Assembly: GCF_025463825.1 (NCBI RefSeq)
Contig: NZ_JAODBG010000103.1
Coordinates: 1-61,612 of the forward strand
Reading direction: 5' to 3'
Source of the DNA: Cryobacterium sp.
GTDB lineage: Bacteria; Actinomycetota; Actinomycetes; Actinomycetales; Microbacteriaceae
DNA length: 61,612 nt
Shown here in pieces: positions 35,587 to 47,069 of the stretch; positions within the stretch are counted from its first letter, which is position 1, and each line of letters begins with the position of its first letter. The notes under the pieces were generated by a model, which was not told where the DNA came from, made no database searches, and worked only from the letters and a program-made list of their open reading frames with translations. Position numbers and translations under genes: made by a program.

Positions 35587-36294
35587 ATGAAACGAATAGA
35601 GGGCACTGTGCCCGACCTGTTGCCCGTCTTGGCCAGGGGCAAACACAAGAGTCCGCGCAGTGGCGCTTGCTTCATGGAATTCGCCTCGCACCTCTCCGGC
35701 GAAGCGTGGAGTGACCACCCGGCGTGTACCCACCCCGTGCTCGCGTCGCTGGCGCGGATGGTGAACGATTGCACGTCCGACGGCGCAAGGTCCCGGCTGA
35801 TGACCCTCATCCCGTCGGTGATCGGTTTGCGCGGCGACGACCAGCGGGTGCGCCTCGTTGTGGCGCTCCGGGCCGCGACGGCCGGCCTGCCCGTGGTCAG
35901 CGCTGACCATCAGCGCGCGTTGGCGGTGGGGATCCTCAACTGCCAGCGGCACCTGTCTCGGGCCACTGAGAGCACCACGATCGACGTCTCCGGTCAGGTT
36001 CGGGACGCGTTCGACCGGTCCCCCCAAACCGAGCGTTGGGCGCGGGAGTTCATGGGTTCGGTCGGATCCTGGTCGCGGACCCGGTTCACGGACCGCACCG
36101 CGGAGTCGATCATCCGCATCTCGGTGCAGGGCATCGCCGAAGCCTGCATTTCGGACACCGACGAGCGGCTCTACTATCTGCTCGCCGCCGCGATCGACGA
36201 CTGCACCCGCGTGCTGGGAACGCCCAAGGGCGAGCCCGTGTCGATGCCGGAGCCGTTGGCCCCTGAGGCCGCGCGCAGGGCGTTGCGCGTCTGA
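35587..36294 (+). CDS. Hypothetical protein, 235 aa
   Basis: Soluble, mostly helical protein without signal peptide, with a clear GGGAGG ribosome site before ATG at 35587. It begins [20 protein letters not shown] and contains [20 protein letters not shown], a Cys/His/Trp segment. The last third (RDAFDRS ... AAIDDCTRV) is helical. I do not recognise the family. Single gene followed by a strong terminator. Confidence 0.7.
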   Translation: MKRIEGTVPDLLPVLARGKHKSPRSGACFMEFASHLSGEAWSDHPACTHPVLASLARMVNDCTSDGARSRLMTLIPSVIGLRGDDQRVRLVVALRAATAGLPVVSADHQRALAVGILNCQRHLSRATESTTIDVSGQVRDAFDRSPQTERWAREFMGSVGSWSRTRFTDRTAESIIRISVQGIAEACISDTDERLYYLLAAAIDDCTRVLGTPKGEPVSMPEPLAPEAARRALRV

Positions 36295-36321
36295 ACGGAC
36301 ATACAGTCACACCAGCCACAC

Positions 36322-36361
36322 ACAACCGTCCCCGGCGTTGAACGCCGGGGACAGTTGTTTT
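36322..36361 (+). terminator. Intrinsic terminator
   Basis: A long near-perfect stem, ACAACcGTCCCCGGCG paired with CGCCGGGGACaGTTGT around a TTGAA loop, followed by TTTT. Ends the hypothetical gene on the plus strand; it may also stop leuA transcripts, though the minus-strand U-tract is poor. Confidence 0.85.
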
Positions 36362-36415
36362 AACGAGATCTGTGCGTGTGAAAGACAAGATTAGTGCTTG
36401 TCAAAGCTGTCTCGG

Positions 36416-38209
<1,794 letters not shown>

Positions 38210-38227
38210 TCAGCCGACGACGAACTC

Positions 38228-38262
38228 CGCGACGAGTGAGGCCTAGATTAGGACTCGTCGCG
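38228..38262 (-). promoter_or_regulatory. leuA leader hairpin
   Basis: On the leuA strand CGCGACGAGT (38262-38253) pairs perfectly with ACTCGTCGCG (38237-38228) around a 15-nt loop. Its 5' arm overlaps the last codons of the leader peptide, so ribosome position would decide whether it forms. No U-tract follows, so control may be at translation rather than termination. Confidence 0.65.
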
Positions 38263-38292
38263 GCAGCTAAGGAGGAGCAGACCGAACAGCAC
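38248..38292 (-). CDS. Putative leuA leader peptide (MLFGLLLLSCRDES)
   Basis: A 14-codon reading frame (GTG start, TAA stop) upstream of leuA with four consecutive Leu codons (CTG CTC CTC CTT) plus another at position 2. Such uORFs before leuA in actinobacteria work as attenuation sensors of charged tRNA-Leu. The Leu codons CTCCTC are also complementary to GAGGAG of the leuA ribosome site (6 bp). No clear ribosome site for the leader itself. Confidence 0.6.
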   Translation of the reverse strand: MLFGLLLLSCRDES

Positions 38293-38337
38293 AAGAAAAA
38301 TGGTAACACCGTTTCGCCGTCCGGTCCCCTCCGCAGG

Positions 38338-39873
38338 TCAGTTCGCGGCCAGGGCCGTGACCGGGGCCACCGACACCGCTCGCCTGGCCGGCGCGATCGT
38401 GGCCGCCACGGCGAGAATTGCGGTGCCGGCAACGCAGAGCACAACCAGCAGCCACGGCACGACCGGGGCGACGAGGCCGCCGCCGCTCACCGACCCGAAC
38501 AGGGACTGCGCGGCAGCCCAGCGGTCCTGGGCGCGCGCGTACCTGGCACCGTCGGCCTGGGCGATCACCACGGCCAGGGAGTGTGCGACGACGTCGTGCA
38601 TGTCGCGCGCGATCCGGTTGCGTTCCTGCTCGACGACCACGCTGCGCTGTGCGGCGCGCTGCTCCTCCAACGCCCGGTTCTGGCTGAGCCGGCCGGCCCT
38701 GGCCGTCTGCCAGGTGCGCATCAGCAGGCCGAGGGTCCAGGACAGGCCGAGCACGGCAAGGCAGGCGACGAACGTGGCGATCAGGGACCAGACCAGGCCG
38801 CCGATGTCCCCTTGCGACAGGGCCTCGGCGAGGGATGTCGTTCCGCGCTGGGTGACGCTGAGGTAACCGGCGGCGAGCAGTGCGCCCACCCCGACGGCGA
38901 CCAGTCCGGCCCAGCGCACGAATCGGTCTGCGTACGCGGCGGTGGCATAGAGCACGGCGAGGATGGCGATGTCGCTGGCGAGTACCGGCAAACCGGCGAG
39001 CATCTGCGCCAGCGCGGTGATCCAGGCCACGCTCAGCGCGAGGGCCGGAGAGAGTCGCCGCACGGCCACGGCCGCGGTGAGTCCGGCCAGGACGTACAGC
39101 GAGAGGACGCTGCTGTACGGGTCGCTGAGGAAACCGAAGAACACCAGGCCGCCGGCGATGCCCAGGTCGATGGCGAGGGTGCGCCCGGCCAGTGTCCGGA
39201 AGCCCTGGCGGCCGCCGACGTTGATCGGACCGCTCAGCCAAGCCGTCGTCGGCGGGAGCATCAGCGAGGTCTCCGCCGTGAGCCCGCCTGCGATCGGTCT
39301 GCCCGGCGAGAGCCGCGCCGTCGCGGCCTGGCGGCGGTCGGCGCGGCCGCGCAGGATGAGCGCGCCGACCCAGCCTGCGACCAGAACGGCGGTGGCCAGG
39401 AAGCCGCCGGCGAGGCGGACACCGAATTCGACGAAGAAGGCGAGCCTCCCGTCCAGCCCGTTCCCGGCGGGCAGGTACGCCGACACGAGCAACAGGCAAG
39501 TCAGGAAGGCGCCGACCAGCAGCGCGGCGCCGAGGGCTATGAAGCGTACGGGGGCACGCCCGGCCAGGCAGACGCTCCAGGTGAGAAGGCATCCGCTGAC
39601 GAAGAGGAGGGTCAGCGTCGCGATGTCGCCCAACACGCTCCCGGCCGCGACGAGGGTCCCGAATGCCGCGAAGGCCGCCACGACGAGAGCGGGGATCGGC
39701 AGCAGCCGCGAGATGGCAATCGCGACCGCGAGGAGGGAGACGATGATCAGCGACGACCGAACGCCGAAGATCAGGGCGGCACTCCCCCACCCGAGCGCGA
39801 CGACGACGCCGAGGGCGGGTTCGAGAGCCCACCGGTACGGCGCCATGCGCGTAAAGAAGCCCTGAGCAGCCAT
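38338..39873 (-). CDS. Chimeric membrane protein: truncated histidine kinase fused to FtsX-type permease tail
   Basis: About 511 residues. The long N-terminal part is a multi-helix membrane sensor. At about residue 420-450 it has a normal HisKA_3 dimerisation box (RNRIARDMHDVVAHSLAVV) with an intact His, but the HATPase domain is absent. From about residue 452 it continues as the last helix and tail of an FtsX/MacB-type ABC permease (PWLLVVLCVAGTAI, TIAPARRAVSVAPVTALAAN). The sequence is in one open frame, so a deletion apparently joined two genes. It cannot autophosphorylate alone. ATG 39873 was chosen over two preceding GTGs; no clear ribosome site. Confidence 0.75.
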   Translation of the reverse strand: MAAQGFFTRMAPYRWALEPALGVVVALGWGSAALIFGVRSSLIIVSLLAVAIAISRLLPIPALVVAAFAAFGTLVAAGSVLGDIATLTLLFVSGCLLTWSVCLAGRAPVRFIALGAALLVGAFLTCLLLVSAYLPAGNGLDGRLAFFVEFGVRLAGGFLATAVLVAGWVGALILRGRADRRQAATARLSPGRPIAGGLTAETSLMLPPTTAWLSGPINVGGRQGFRTLAGRTLAIDLGIAGGLVFFGFLSDPYSSVLSLYVLAGLTAAVAVRRLSPALALSVAWITALAQMLAGLPVLASDIAILAVLYATAAYADRFVRWAGLVAVGVGALLAAGYLSVTQRGTTSLAEALSQGDIGGLVWSLIATFVACLAVLGLSWTLGLLMRTWQTARAGRLSQNRALEEQRAAQRSVVVEQERNRIARDMHDVVAHSLAVVIAQADGARYARAQDRWAAAQSLFGSVSGGGLVAPVVPWLLVVLCVAGTAILAVAATIAPARRAVSVAPVTALAAN

Positions 39874-39964
39874 CACCACAGCGTACGGCTCAGCATCGGC
39901 GACGGTGCTGCCTGGTTGGGCAGATCATCCCGGGGACACCGAAGTCATCCCAGCGATGTAGCGG

Positions 39965-40834
39965 TCACCTCGCGGCCAGCTCCGCCACCAGATGCTCCAC
40001 GGTGGTCGCAGTCACCCCGGCAGCGCGACCGCGTCGCCCGAGCGCACCGCCGATGGCGTCCAACTCGCTCTCCAGACCGGCCTCCAGGTCGTTCTGCAGC
40101 GACGAGCGCATGGCCGGCGGAAGAGTGGCAAGGGCCCTGGCCAGTTGGGGTGCCTCCGTGGCTACCCCATCGCGGCTGGCGATGTCGGCGATCTCCGCCA
40201 GGAGCGCGCTGGTGAGGGCCGGATCCTTCTCGATCGCGGCGCCGACCGGCAGCCGCCAGTACGCCGTGAGAAGCGCCAGAGGGGCGAGGAAGCGCAGTTT
40301 GGCCCAGAGCACGTCCTCGTCGGAGCCGCCCACCGTGACATCGAGGCCGGCGGAGCGCCAGGCAGCGGCGACAGCTGAATCGGCTGCGTGCCCGGGCACG
40401 GTGAGACGGAGGAACGGGCTGCGGTGTTCGATCACGGTGGGGCTGAGCCTGGTCGCTTCAACGGCGACGGAGGCGCCGGCCACACGGGATCCCGGAACGT
40501 CGGCCCGTAGCCGCGCCAGGTGTTCGATCCCGTTGAGCAGGGAAATCACCTCGGCGGGTCGTGCCGCCGAGAGGTCGTCGGCGACATCGGCCAGGGCGAA
40601 CGCCTTCGTTGCGAGGATCACGTTCGCCCCGTCGGGGACCGTGGTCGACACCCTGACCCTGGCCACACCATCTCCGAAGTGCCGGCTATGGATGGTCAAC
40701 CCCTCCGCCGCGATGGCTTGCGCGGTGGCCGGCCGGGCAACAGCCACCACATCGATCCCGGCGCGATCCAGCAGGGCGGCCAGAAGACCGCCCACGGCGC
40801 CTGCGCCGACGACGGCGATGACGGACTCAGGCAT
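39965..40834 (-). CDS. Ketopantoate reductase-like (ApbA/PanE family) protein
   Basis: A 289-residue NADPH-dependent reductase. The N-terminal Rossmann motif is AVVGAGAVGGLLAALL; the central NGIEH and the Lys-containing WAKLRFLAPLALLTAYWRL helix fit the ApbA C-terminal domain. May make pantoate for CoA or act on another 2-keto acid; the divergence of the middle part prevents a firm PanE call. ATG at 40834 with CAGGAA upstream. An inverted repeat separates it from era. Confidence 0.8.
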   Translation of the reverse strand: MPESVIAVVGAGAVGGLLAALLDRAGIDVVAVARPATAQAIAAEGLTIHSRHFGDGVARVRVSTTVPDGANVILATKAFALADVADDLSAARPAEVISLLNGIEHLARLRADVPGSRVAGASVAVEATRLSPTVIEHRSPFLRLTVPGHAADSAVAAAWRSAGLDVTVGGSDEDVLWAKLRFLAPLALLTAYWRLPVGAAIEKDPALTSALLAEIADIASRDGVATEAPQLARALATLPPAMRSSLQNDLEAGLESELDAIGGALGRRGRAAGVTATTVEHLVAELAAR

Positions 40835-40883
40835 TGAGTTCCTGCGACATGATGCTCCCTGAATAGCGGGGTGAGGTGACGGC

Positions 40884-40953
40884 GTAACTGTTGCCGTTGC
40901 GGACAAATGCACCCGGTGTGCCGGGACCAATTGTCCGCAACGGTAACAGTTGC
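40884..40953. repeat. Long inverted repeat with inner hairpin
   Basis: A 23-bp left arm (GTAACTGTTGCCGTTGCGGACAA) is matched by the right arm 40931-40953 at 21 of 23 positions; the 24-bp loop contains CCCGG-TGTG-CCGGG. Lies between era (stop 40967) and the PanE-like start. No U-tract on either side. Could be a terminator-like structure, a repeat element or an operator. Confidence 0.85.
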
Positions 40954-40966
40954 CCCGGGAGGTGGG

Positions 40967-41869
40967 TTAGAAGCCGAGGCGGCCGAGCTGCTTCGGGTCC
41001 CGCTGCCATTCCTTGGCGACCTTGACGCGGAGCGACAGGAACACGCGCTTGCCGATCAGCGGCTCAATCTGCTTGCGCGCCCGCATGCCGACGTCCTTGA
41101 GCCGGCTGCCGGACTTGCCGATGATGATGCCCTTCTGGCTGTCCCGCTCCACGAACAGGTTGGCGTAGATCTCCACCAGCTCCTGGTCGTCGCGCTCGAT
41201 GATGTCGTCGATGGTGACGGCGATCGAGTGCGGCAGCTCGTCGGTGACGCCCTCGAGCGCCGCCTCCCGGATGTACTCGGAGATCCGCGACTCCAGGCTC
41301 TCGTCGGTGACCGCATCCGCCGGGTACAGCGGCGCGTCGCTGAGCGGCAGCAGGCGCAGCAGTTCGCTGCTGAGCACATCGAGCTGGATGCGGCTGGTCG
41401 CCGAAATCGGCACGATCGCCTCCCAGTCGCGCAGCTGGGACACCGCGAGGAGCTGATTGGCGACGCTGGTCTTGGACGACATGTCGATCTTGGTGACGAT
41501 CGCCACCTTCTTGGCGCGCGGGAAGTTGTCGAGCTGCTCGTTGATGAACTTGTCGCCCGGGCCGATCGGCTCGTTGGCCGGGATGCAGAGCCCGACGACG
41601 TCGACACCGCTCAGGGTGGACTGCACCAGGCTGTTCAGCCGCTCACCGAGCAGGGTGCGGGGGCGGTGGATGCCGGGGGTGTCGACCAGGATCAGCTGGC
41701 CGTTCTTCTGGTGCACGATGCCGCGGATGGCACGGCGGGTGGTCTGCGGCTTCGATGACGTGATCGCGACCTTCTCGCCCACCAGCGCGTTCGTGAGCGT
41801 GGACTTGCCCACGTTGGGGCGTCCGACGAAGGAGACGAATCCCGCCCTGAAGTCAGCTTCTCTTGTCAT
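40967..41869 (-). CDS. era: GTPase Era
   Basis: A 300-residue GTPase needed for 30S ribosome assembly. G1 GRPNVGKST (16-24), G3 DTPG (63-66), G4 TKID (126-129) and the C-terminal KH domain (GIIIGKSGSRLKDVGMRAR) that binds the 16S rRNA 3' end. ATG at 41869 overlaps the end of the CorC-like gene by 17 nt. Last gene of the phoH-ybeY-corC-era operon. Confidence 0.96.
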   Translation of the reverse strand: MTREADFRAGFVSFVGRPNVGKSTLTNALVGEKVAITSSKPQTTRRAIRGIVHQKNGQLILVDTPGIHRPRTLLGERLNSLVQSTLSGVDVVGLCIPANEPIGPGDKFINEQLDNFPRAKKVAIVTKIDMSSKTSVANQLLAVSQLRDWEAIVPISATSRIQLDVLSSELLRLLPLSDAPLYPADAVTDESLESRISEYIREAALEGVTDELPHSIAVTIDDIIERDDQELVEIYANLFVERDSQKGIIIGKSGSRLKDVGMRARKQIEPLIGKRVFLSLRVKVAKEWQRDPKQLGRLGF

Positions 41870-43181
41870 GGCCGTGTGCTCCTTCTGAGTCCGGCATTCC
41901 CAGGAATGCGGACTGTGCGTCTCTCAACGCCTTATCTGGTTCAACCAGCACCGTGCTGATTCGTTTGCGTCGGCCCTCGGTGCGTTCCGCGGTGAGGATC
42001 AACCCGCTGGTTCTGGCTTCCGACCCGGCGACCGGCAACCTGCCGAGCACCTTGGCGAGCAGGCCGCCGACGGAGTCCACGTCGTCGTCGTCGAGGTCGA
42101 GATCGAAGAGTTCGCCCAGTTCGTCGACGGGCAGCCGGGCGCTGACCCGGAAACGGCCGGAGCCGAGGTCTTCGATCTCCACGACATCGCGGTCGTATTC
42201 GTCGGAGATGTCGCCGACGAGTTCTTCGATCAGGTCCTCCAGGGTCACCAGCCCGGCGATGCCGCCGTACTCGTCGACGACCATGGCGAGGTGGTTCGAC
42301 TCGAGCTGCATCTGACGCATCAGCGAGTCGGCCTTCTTGGACTCCGGCACGAACTGGGCGGTCTTGGCCAGTTCGCGCACCCGCAACGACTCGAGGTTGC
42401 GGGGGCGTTCATAGACCAGCCGGGCCACGTCGCGCAGGTACAACACCCCGACCACGTCGTCGACTTCACCGTCGACGACGGGCACGCGGGAGAAACCCTT
42501 GCTCAGGAACAGGCCCATGGCGGCTCCGACGCTGGCGTCGGCTTCGATGGTGACCATGTCGGTGCGCGGGATCATCACTTCCCGGACGACGGTCTCGCTG
42601 AATTCGAAGATCGAGTGGATCAGCTCCCGGTCGTCTTCCTCGATCACGTCGAGTTCCGTCGCCTCGTCGACCATGCTGAGCAGCTGGTCCTCGGAGGTGA
42701 ACGTCGCCAGCCGGCTGCGGCCGGGCGTGACCCGGTTGCCCAGGGCCACGAGGGCGTTCGCGACCGGGCCGAGCAGAACCCGCAGGAAATGCACGAGCAG
42801 GGCCGTGAGCGCGACCAGGGTCTTCGGATGCGCCCGCCCGACGCTGCGGGGGCTGGCCCCGACGAGAACGAACGACACGGCGGTCATCAGCAGGGCCGAA
42901 AGCAGCAGGGCTAGCCAGATCGCTTCGATGGTGGTGGCGAAAACGAGGGTGACGAGGACCGCCGCGGTGGTTTCCGCGATGATGCGCACGAAATTGATCG
43001 CGTTGAGGTGGGCGCCGGTATCGGCGGCGATCGCCCGGAGGGACCGCTTCGTCCTGGACGTGACCGCGAGTTCGTTGATATCTGCCCTGGACTGGGCCGT
43101 GAGTGCGGAATCGACGGCGGCCATCAGCCCGCCGAAGGCGACGAGCAGGATGGCGGCCGTGAGGAACCACCCGACGATCAT
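41853..43181 (-). CDS. HlyC/CorC (CNNM-DUF21) family membrane protein
   Basis: A 442-residue protein: N-terminal DUF21 membrane domain (about three to four helices, residues 1-140), paired CBS domains ([17 protein letters not shown] ... [10 protein letters not shown]) and a C-terminal CorC_HlyC acidic domain ([18 protein letters not shown]). Implicated in magnesium or cobalt handling; called hemolysin by old homology only. Overlaps ybeY by 4 nt (ATGA) and era by 17 nt. Confidence 0.92.
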   Translation of the reverse strand: MIVGWFLTAAILLVAFGGLMAAVDSALTAQSRADINELAVTSRTKRSLRAIAADTGAHLNAINFVRIIAETTAAVLVTLVFATTIEAIWLALLLSALLMTAVSFVLVGASPRSVGRAHPKTLVALTALLVHFLRVLLGPVANALVALGNRVTPGRSRLATFTSEDQLLSMVDEATELDVIEEDDRELIHSIFEFSETVVREVMIPRTDMVTIEADASVGAAMGLFLSKGFSRVPVVDGEVDDVVGVLYLRDVARLVYERPRNLESLRVRELAKTAQFVPESKKADSLMRQMQLESNHLAMVVDEYGGIAGLVTLEDLIEELVGDISDEYDRDVVEIEDLGSGRFRVSARLPVDELGELFDLDLDDDDVDSVGGLLAKVLGRLPVAGSEARTSGLILTAERTEGRRKRISTVLVEPDKALRDAQSAFLGMPDSEGAHGHDKRS

Positions 43182-43645
43182 GTGTCGCGGCGTCGTTCCT
43201 GCATGGCGAAGCCGATCAGGATGTCGCGCTGGATGCCGAACATCTCCTTCTCCTCTTCGGGCTCGGCGTGGTCGAAGCCGAGCAGGTGCAGCACGCCGTG
43301 GGTGGTGAGCAGCAGCAGCTCGTCGAGGGTGCTGTGGCCGGCCGTCTCACCCTGGCCCTGCGCCACCTGCGGGCAGAGCACGATGTCGCCGAGGAGGCCC
43401 GGCGGGGTCTGGGCGTCTTCGGTGCCGGGCCGCAGTTCGTCCATCGGGAAGCTGAGCACATCGGTGGGGCCGGGTTCGTCCATCCACTGCACGTGCAGTT
43501 GTTCCATGGCGCCCTCGTCGACGAGCACGATGGCCAGTTCGGCATCCGCGTGCACGTGCATGGCGTCGAGGGCGAAGGCGGCTAACCTCAGGATGGCCGC
43601 CTCGTCGACCGGGATGGCCGACTCGTTGTTGATTTCGATGCTCAA
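43178..43645 (-). CDS. ybeY: Endoribonuclease YbeY
   Basis: A 155-residue metalloprotein that matures the 16S rRNA 3' end and takes part in ribosome quality control. The zinc motif H-x3-H-x5-H is present as [15 protein letters not shown] at 43645 overlaps the phoH stop by 4 nt; also overlaps the next gene by 4 nt. Confidence 0.95.
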   Translation of the reverse strand: MSIEINNESAIPVDEAAILRLAAFALDAMHVHADAELAIVLVDEGAMEQLHVQWMDEPGPTDVLSFPMDELRPGTEDAQTPPGLLGDIVLCPQVAQGQGETAGHSTLDELLLLTTHGVLHLLGFDHAEPEEEKEMFGIQRDILIGFAMQERRRDT

Positions 43646-44763
43646 CTGGATCTCCGTTTCGGGGTGCGATCGCGCGGGTTCCCCTGGTGCGGAGCGCGGG
43701 CGGCAAAGTCGCGGGCCTGGTCGCTTTCGTAGCGTTGGGCCTGCTTCTGCGCGTCGTATTCGGTGTACGCATCGACGATGCGACCGACAAGGCTGTGGCG
43801 GACGACGTCGGCGCTGGTCAACCGCACGAATTCGATGTCGTCGATGCCGTCAAGGACGGTCGTGACCAGGCGCAGGCCGCTCGCGCCGGCCGGCAGGTCC
43901 ACCTGGGTGATGTCGCCGGTGACAACCATCTGCGAGCCGAAGCCGAGCCGGGTGAGGAACATCTTCATCTGCTCCGGCGTGGTGTTCTGCGCCTCGTCGA
44001 GCACGATGAAGGCCGAGTTGAGGGTGCGGCCGCGCATGTAGGCCAGCGGGGCGACCTCGATGGTGCCGGCCGCGAGCAGCTTGGGCACCAGCTCGGGGTC
44101 CATCATCTCGAAGAGGGCGTCGTAGAGCGGGCGCAGGTACGGGTCGATTTTGTCGGTAAGCGAGCCGGGCAGGAAGCCGAGCCGTTCGCCGGCCTCCACG
44201 GCCGGACGGGTCAGGATGATCCGGTCGACCTCCTTGCGCTGCAGCGCCTGCACGGCCTTGGCCATGGCGAGGTAGGTCTTGCCGGTTCCGGCCGGGCCGA
44301 TGCCGAAGACGATGGCGTTCTCGTCGATCGCGTTGACGTAGTTGCTCTGCCCCACCGTTTTGGGCCGCACGGTGACACCGCGGGAGGTCAGGATCGCCTG
44401 GCCGAGTACCGTGGACGGGCTGGACGAGCTGTCGGCGCCGAGCATCCGGGCGGAGGTGCTCACTTCGGCCTCGCCGAGGTCGGCGCCGGTGCGGAGCAAC
44501 AGTTCGAGCTCCTCGATCAACCGCACCACGGCGTCGACGGCGGCGGCCGGACCGGTCAGGGTGACCTCATTACCGCGTACGTGCAGCGTCACGGCCGGGT
44601 ATTCCTTTTCGATGGTACTGAGGAACCGGTCCTGCGGGCCGAGCAACCGAACCATGGCGACGCCGTCCACGTAGACCTTGCGCACCACAGGGGGAACTCC
44701 GTTGCCGGGGATCTGCGGGTCGGGCACCTGCGCGTCGGGCCCCTGGGAATCACTGGGCAGCAA
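43642..44763 (-). CDS. phoH: PhoH-like ATPase
   Basis: A 373-residue P-loop protein with an N-terminal KH-like part and a helicase-like PhoH domain. Walker A GPAGTGKT, Walker B IVLDEAQN and the GDITQVDLP motif are clear. Together with YbeY and Era it is thought to serve rRNA processing. TTG at 44763 is chosen because GAGGAGGGCACGC lies directly upstream; overlaps the HIT gene end by 14 nt. Low-complexity Arg/Lys tail. Confidence 0.92.
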   Translation of the reverse strand: MLPSDSQGPDAQVPDPQIPGNGVPPVVRKVYVDGVAMVRLLGPQDRFLSTIEKEYPAVTLHVRGNEVTLTGPAAAVDAVVRLIEELELLLRTGADLGEAEVSTSARMLGADSSSSPSTVLGQAILTSRGVTVRPKTVGQSNYVNAIDENAIVFGIGPAGTGKTYLAMAKAVQALQRKEVDRIILTRPAVEAGERLGFLPGSLTDKIDPYLRPLYDALFEMMDPELVPKLLAAGTIEVAPLAYMRGRTLNSAFIVLDEAQNTTPEQMKMFLTRLGFGSQMVVTGDITQVDLPAGASGLRLVTTVLDGIDDIEFVRLTSADVVRHSLVGRIVDAYTEYDAQKQAQRYESDQARDFAARAPHQGNPRDRTPKRRSS

Positions 44764-45112
44764 GCGTGCCCTCCTCGAGGTCGCCGCCGAGCACGTGGGC
44801 GTGCACGTGGAACACGGTCTGGCCGGCCGACTCGCCGGTGTTGAACACCAGCCGGTATTCGCCGTTGCAGTGTTCGTCCGCGACCCGGCCGGCCACGGCG
44901 ATCAGCTCGGCCAGGAGGGCGGGGTCGCCGGCGGCGAGTTCACCGACGTTCCGGTACCTCTGACTCTTGGTGGTCACCACCACATGAACGGGCGCCTGGG
45001 GGTGGATGTCGTTGAACGCGATGACCTGATCGGTTTCCGCCACGATGGTCGCCGGGATTTCGCGCGCGACGATGCGGCTGAAAATGGTGGGTTCTGCAGC
45101 GGGGGAAGCCAT
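44750..45112 (-). CDS. HIT family nucleotide-binding protein
   Basis: A 120-residue small hydrolase/transferase of the histidine triad type (HINT branch): TIFSRIVAREIPATIVAET at the start and the triad FHVHAHVLGG near the C-terminus. Hydrolyses AMP conjugates. Located between rsmE (upstream) and phoH in one operon. Confidence 0.93.
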   Translation of the reverse strand: MASPAAEPTIFSRIVAREIPATIVAETDQVIAFNDIHPQAPVHVVVTTKSQRYRNVGELAAGDPALLAELIAVAGRVADEHCNGEYRLVFNTGESAGQTVFHVHAHVLGGDLEEGTLAAQ

Positions 45113-45131
45113 GTCTCTATCTTAAGCGGAA

Positions 45132-45878
45132 CTACCAGCGCCCGAGGGCTGCGTTCAGAATGGCCACGGCGGCGGGTCCCGCCGTCGACGTGCGCAGCAC
45201 AGTGTCCCCCAGGCGCACCCGGGTGGCGCCGGCCCGCTCGAGGATGTCGAGTTCAGACGGGGCGATGCCGCCCTCCGGGCCGACGACGAGCACGATGTCA
45301 AGGTTCTCAGCCGGCTGTCCGATTGTGGTGAGCCGGTCGGCTGCGCTCGGCTCCAGCAGCAGCATCCGCGTGCTGCCGGCCAGGGCCGCCAGCTGCTTCG
45401 TGCTGGTCAGCGGGGACACGGTCGGCAGCCACGGCCGGATGGACTGCTTGCTGGCTTCTCGCACGATCGCGGCCCAGCGAGCCTGGCCTTTGGCGATCTT
45501 GGCGCCTTCCCACCGGGAGACCGACCGGCTGGCCGCCCACGGCACCACGCCGTCGATGCCCAGTTCGGTGGCGGCCTGGACGGCGAGTTCGTCGCGGTCG
45601 CCCTTGGCCAGCGCCTGCACCAGGACGATGCGCGGCGCGGCCGGCCGGGTGCGCCGGACCGAGTCCACCCGTGCGGTCAGTTCGGCAGGGTCGGCCGAGA
45701 GAACGCTCACGCCCAGCACCAGGCCGGCGCCGTCACCGAGCAGCAGCGTTTCACCCGGACGCACCCGGCTGACCGTGACGGCGTGCTTGGCCTCCGCGCC
45801 GGTGAGACTCACGGTGGACCCCACTGCCGGTTCGCCCTGCGCGTCGCCGAGGGTCTCCGACAGGAAGAAATGCGCCAT
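45132..45878 (-). CDS. rsmE: 16S rRNA (uracil-1498-N3) methyltransferase
   Basis: A 248-residue SPOUT methyltransferase. N-terminal PUA-like domain; C-terminal knot with VLVVGPEGGIAPSELD and LGDTVLRTSTAGPAAVA, the SAM-binding loops. ATG at 45878, 14 nt after dnaJ. In the hrcA-dnaJ-rsmE-HIT-phoH-ybeY-corC-era run. Confidence 0.95.
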   Translation of the reverse strand: MAHFFLSETLGDAQGEPAVGSTVSLTGAEAKHAVTVSRVRPGETLLLGDGAGLVLGVSVLSADPAELTARVDSVRRTRPAAPRIVLVQALAKGDRDELAVQAATELGIDGVVPWAASRSVSRWEGAKIAKGQARWAAIVREASKQSIRPWLPTVSPLTSTKQLAALAGSTRMLLLEPSAADRLTTIGQPAENLDIVLVVGPEGGIAPSELDILERAGATRVRLGDTVLRTSTAGPAAVAILNAALGRW

Positions 45879-45892
45879 GGCGGGTTCCGGGC

Positions 45893-47008
45893 CTAGCCGA
45901 GGAACCGGTCGCGGAGCTTGGCGAACAGGCCCTGCTGGAAGTGGCTCAACGCGGGAGCGGACACCTTGTGCCGGGCCGCGAAGGCCTCGATCAGTTCGCG
46001 TTCCTTGTGGTCGAGTTTGGTGGGGGTGAGCACCTGGACGCCGACGCGCAGGTCGCCGCGGCCGTTGCCGCGCAGGCGCGTCACACCGCGGTCCTTGATG
46101 GTGAGGATCTCGCCGGCCTGCACGCCGGGGCGCAGCTCCACCTCGATGTCACCGTCGAGGGCCTTGACCGTGGCCGTGGCGCCGAGGATGGCGTCCGTCA
46201 TCGGCACGGTGAGGGTGCAGAGCAGGTCATCCCCGTCGCGGCTGAAGACGTCGTGGTGTCGCACCTTCATCTCGAGGTACAGGTCACCGTTGGGTCCGCC
46301 GGCCGGGCCGGCCTCGCCGCTGCCGGGCATCTGCAGGCGCAGGCCCGTGTCGACGCCGGCGGGGATGTCGACGGGAACGGTGCGGCGGGCACGCACGCGG
46401 CCCTGGCCCTGGCAGGTGAGGCACGGGGTCGCGATGATGGTGCCGTAGCCGCGGCAGGAGCCGCAGGGGCTCGAGGTCATGACATTGCCGAGCAGCGAGC
46501 GCACAGCGCGTTGGATGCTGCCGGTGCCGTGGCAGATGTCGCAGGTGACCGGGCTGGTGCCGGGCTGGCAGCAGGTGCCTGAGCAGGTGGCGCAGACGAT
46601 CGCGGTGTCCACCTCGATGTCGCGGTGGGTGCCGAAAATGACCTCGTCGAGGTCGAGCTCCACCCGGATGAGGGCATCCTGGCCGCGTTCGCGTCGGGAC
46701 CGGGGGCCGCGCATACCGCCGCCGCCACCGCCGCCGCCGCCGAAGAAGGTCTCGAAGATGTCGCCGAAGTTGCCGGCGTCGAAACCGCCGCCCTGGCTGG
46801 AGCCCGAACCGCCTCGATCGTAGTTCTGGCGCTGCTGGGGGTCGGAGAGCACGTCGTAGGCGTGTGTGACGGTCTTGAACCGCTCGGAGGCCTCTGCCCC
46901 CGGGTTCACGTCGGGGTGCAGCTGACGGGCAAGCTTGCGGTATGCCTTCTTGATCTCGTCGGTGGAGGCGTCGCGGGCGACGCCGAGTGCTTCGTAATGG
47001 TCAGCCAA
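45893..47008 (-). CDS. dnaJ: Chaperone DnaJ (heat-shock type 2)
   Basis: A 371-residue DnaK co-chaperone: J domain with HPD ([10 protein letters not shown]), G-rich linker (GGGGGGGG), four-Cys-pair zinc domain and C-terminal substrate domains. The first zinc repeat is [10 protein letters not shown] where the family has C-x2-C-x-G-x-G, so its second Gly is Cys; the metal Cys pairs are kept. ATG at 47008. Follows hrcA with a 61-nt gap; likely under CIRCE control. Confidence 0.94.
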   Translation of the reverse strand: MADHYEALGVARDASTDEIKKAYRKLARQLHPDVNPGAEASERFKTVTHAYDVLSDPQQRQNYDRGGSGSSQGGGFDAGNFGDIFETFFGGGGGGGGGMRGPRSRRERGQDALIRVELDLDEVIFGTHRDIEVDTAIVCATCSGTCCQPGTSPVTCDICHGTGSIQRAVRSLLGNVMTSSPCGSCRGYGTIIATPCLTCQGQGRVRARRTVPVDIPAGVDTGLRLQMPGSGEAGPAGGPNGDLYLEMKVRHHDVFSRDGDDLLCTLTVPMTDAILGATATVKALDGDIEVELRPGVQAGEILTIKDRGVTRLRGNGRGDLRVGVQVLTPTKLDHKERELIEAFAARHKVSAPALSHFQQGLFAKLRDRFLG

Positions 47009-47069
47009 AAGTGGCTCTCCTCGGGGTTCTGGGTAGGGAATTCGGTGTCGGAAAAAGGCGGTGGGCCGG

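Noticed and set aside
38270-38278. AAGGAGGAG as a plus-strand ribosome site
   Set aside because: No plausible plus-strand start follows; on the minus strand it is the Leu codon run of the leuA leader.
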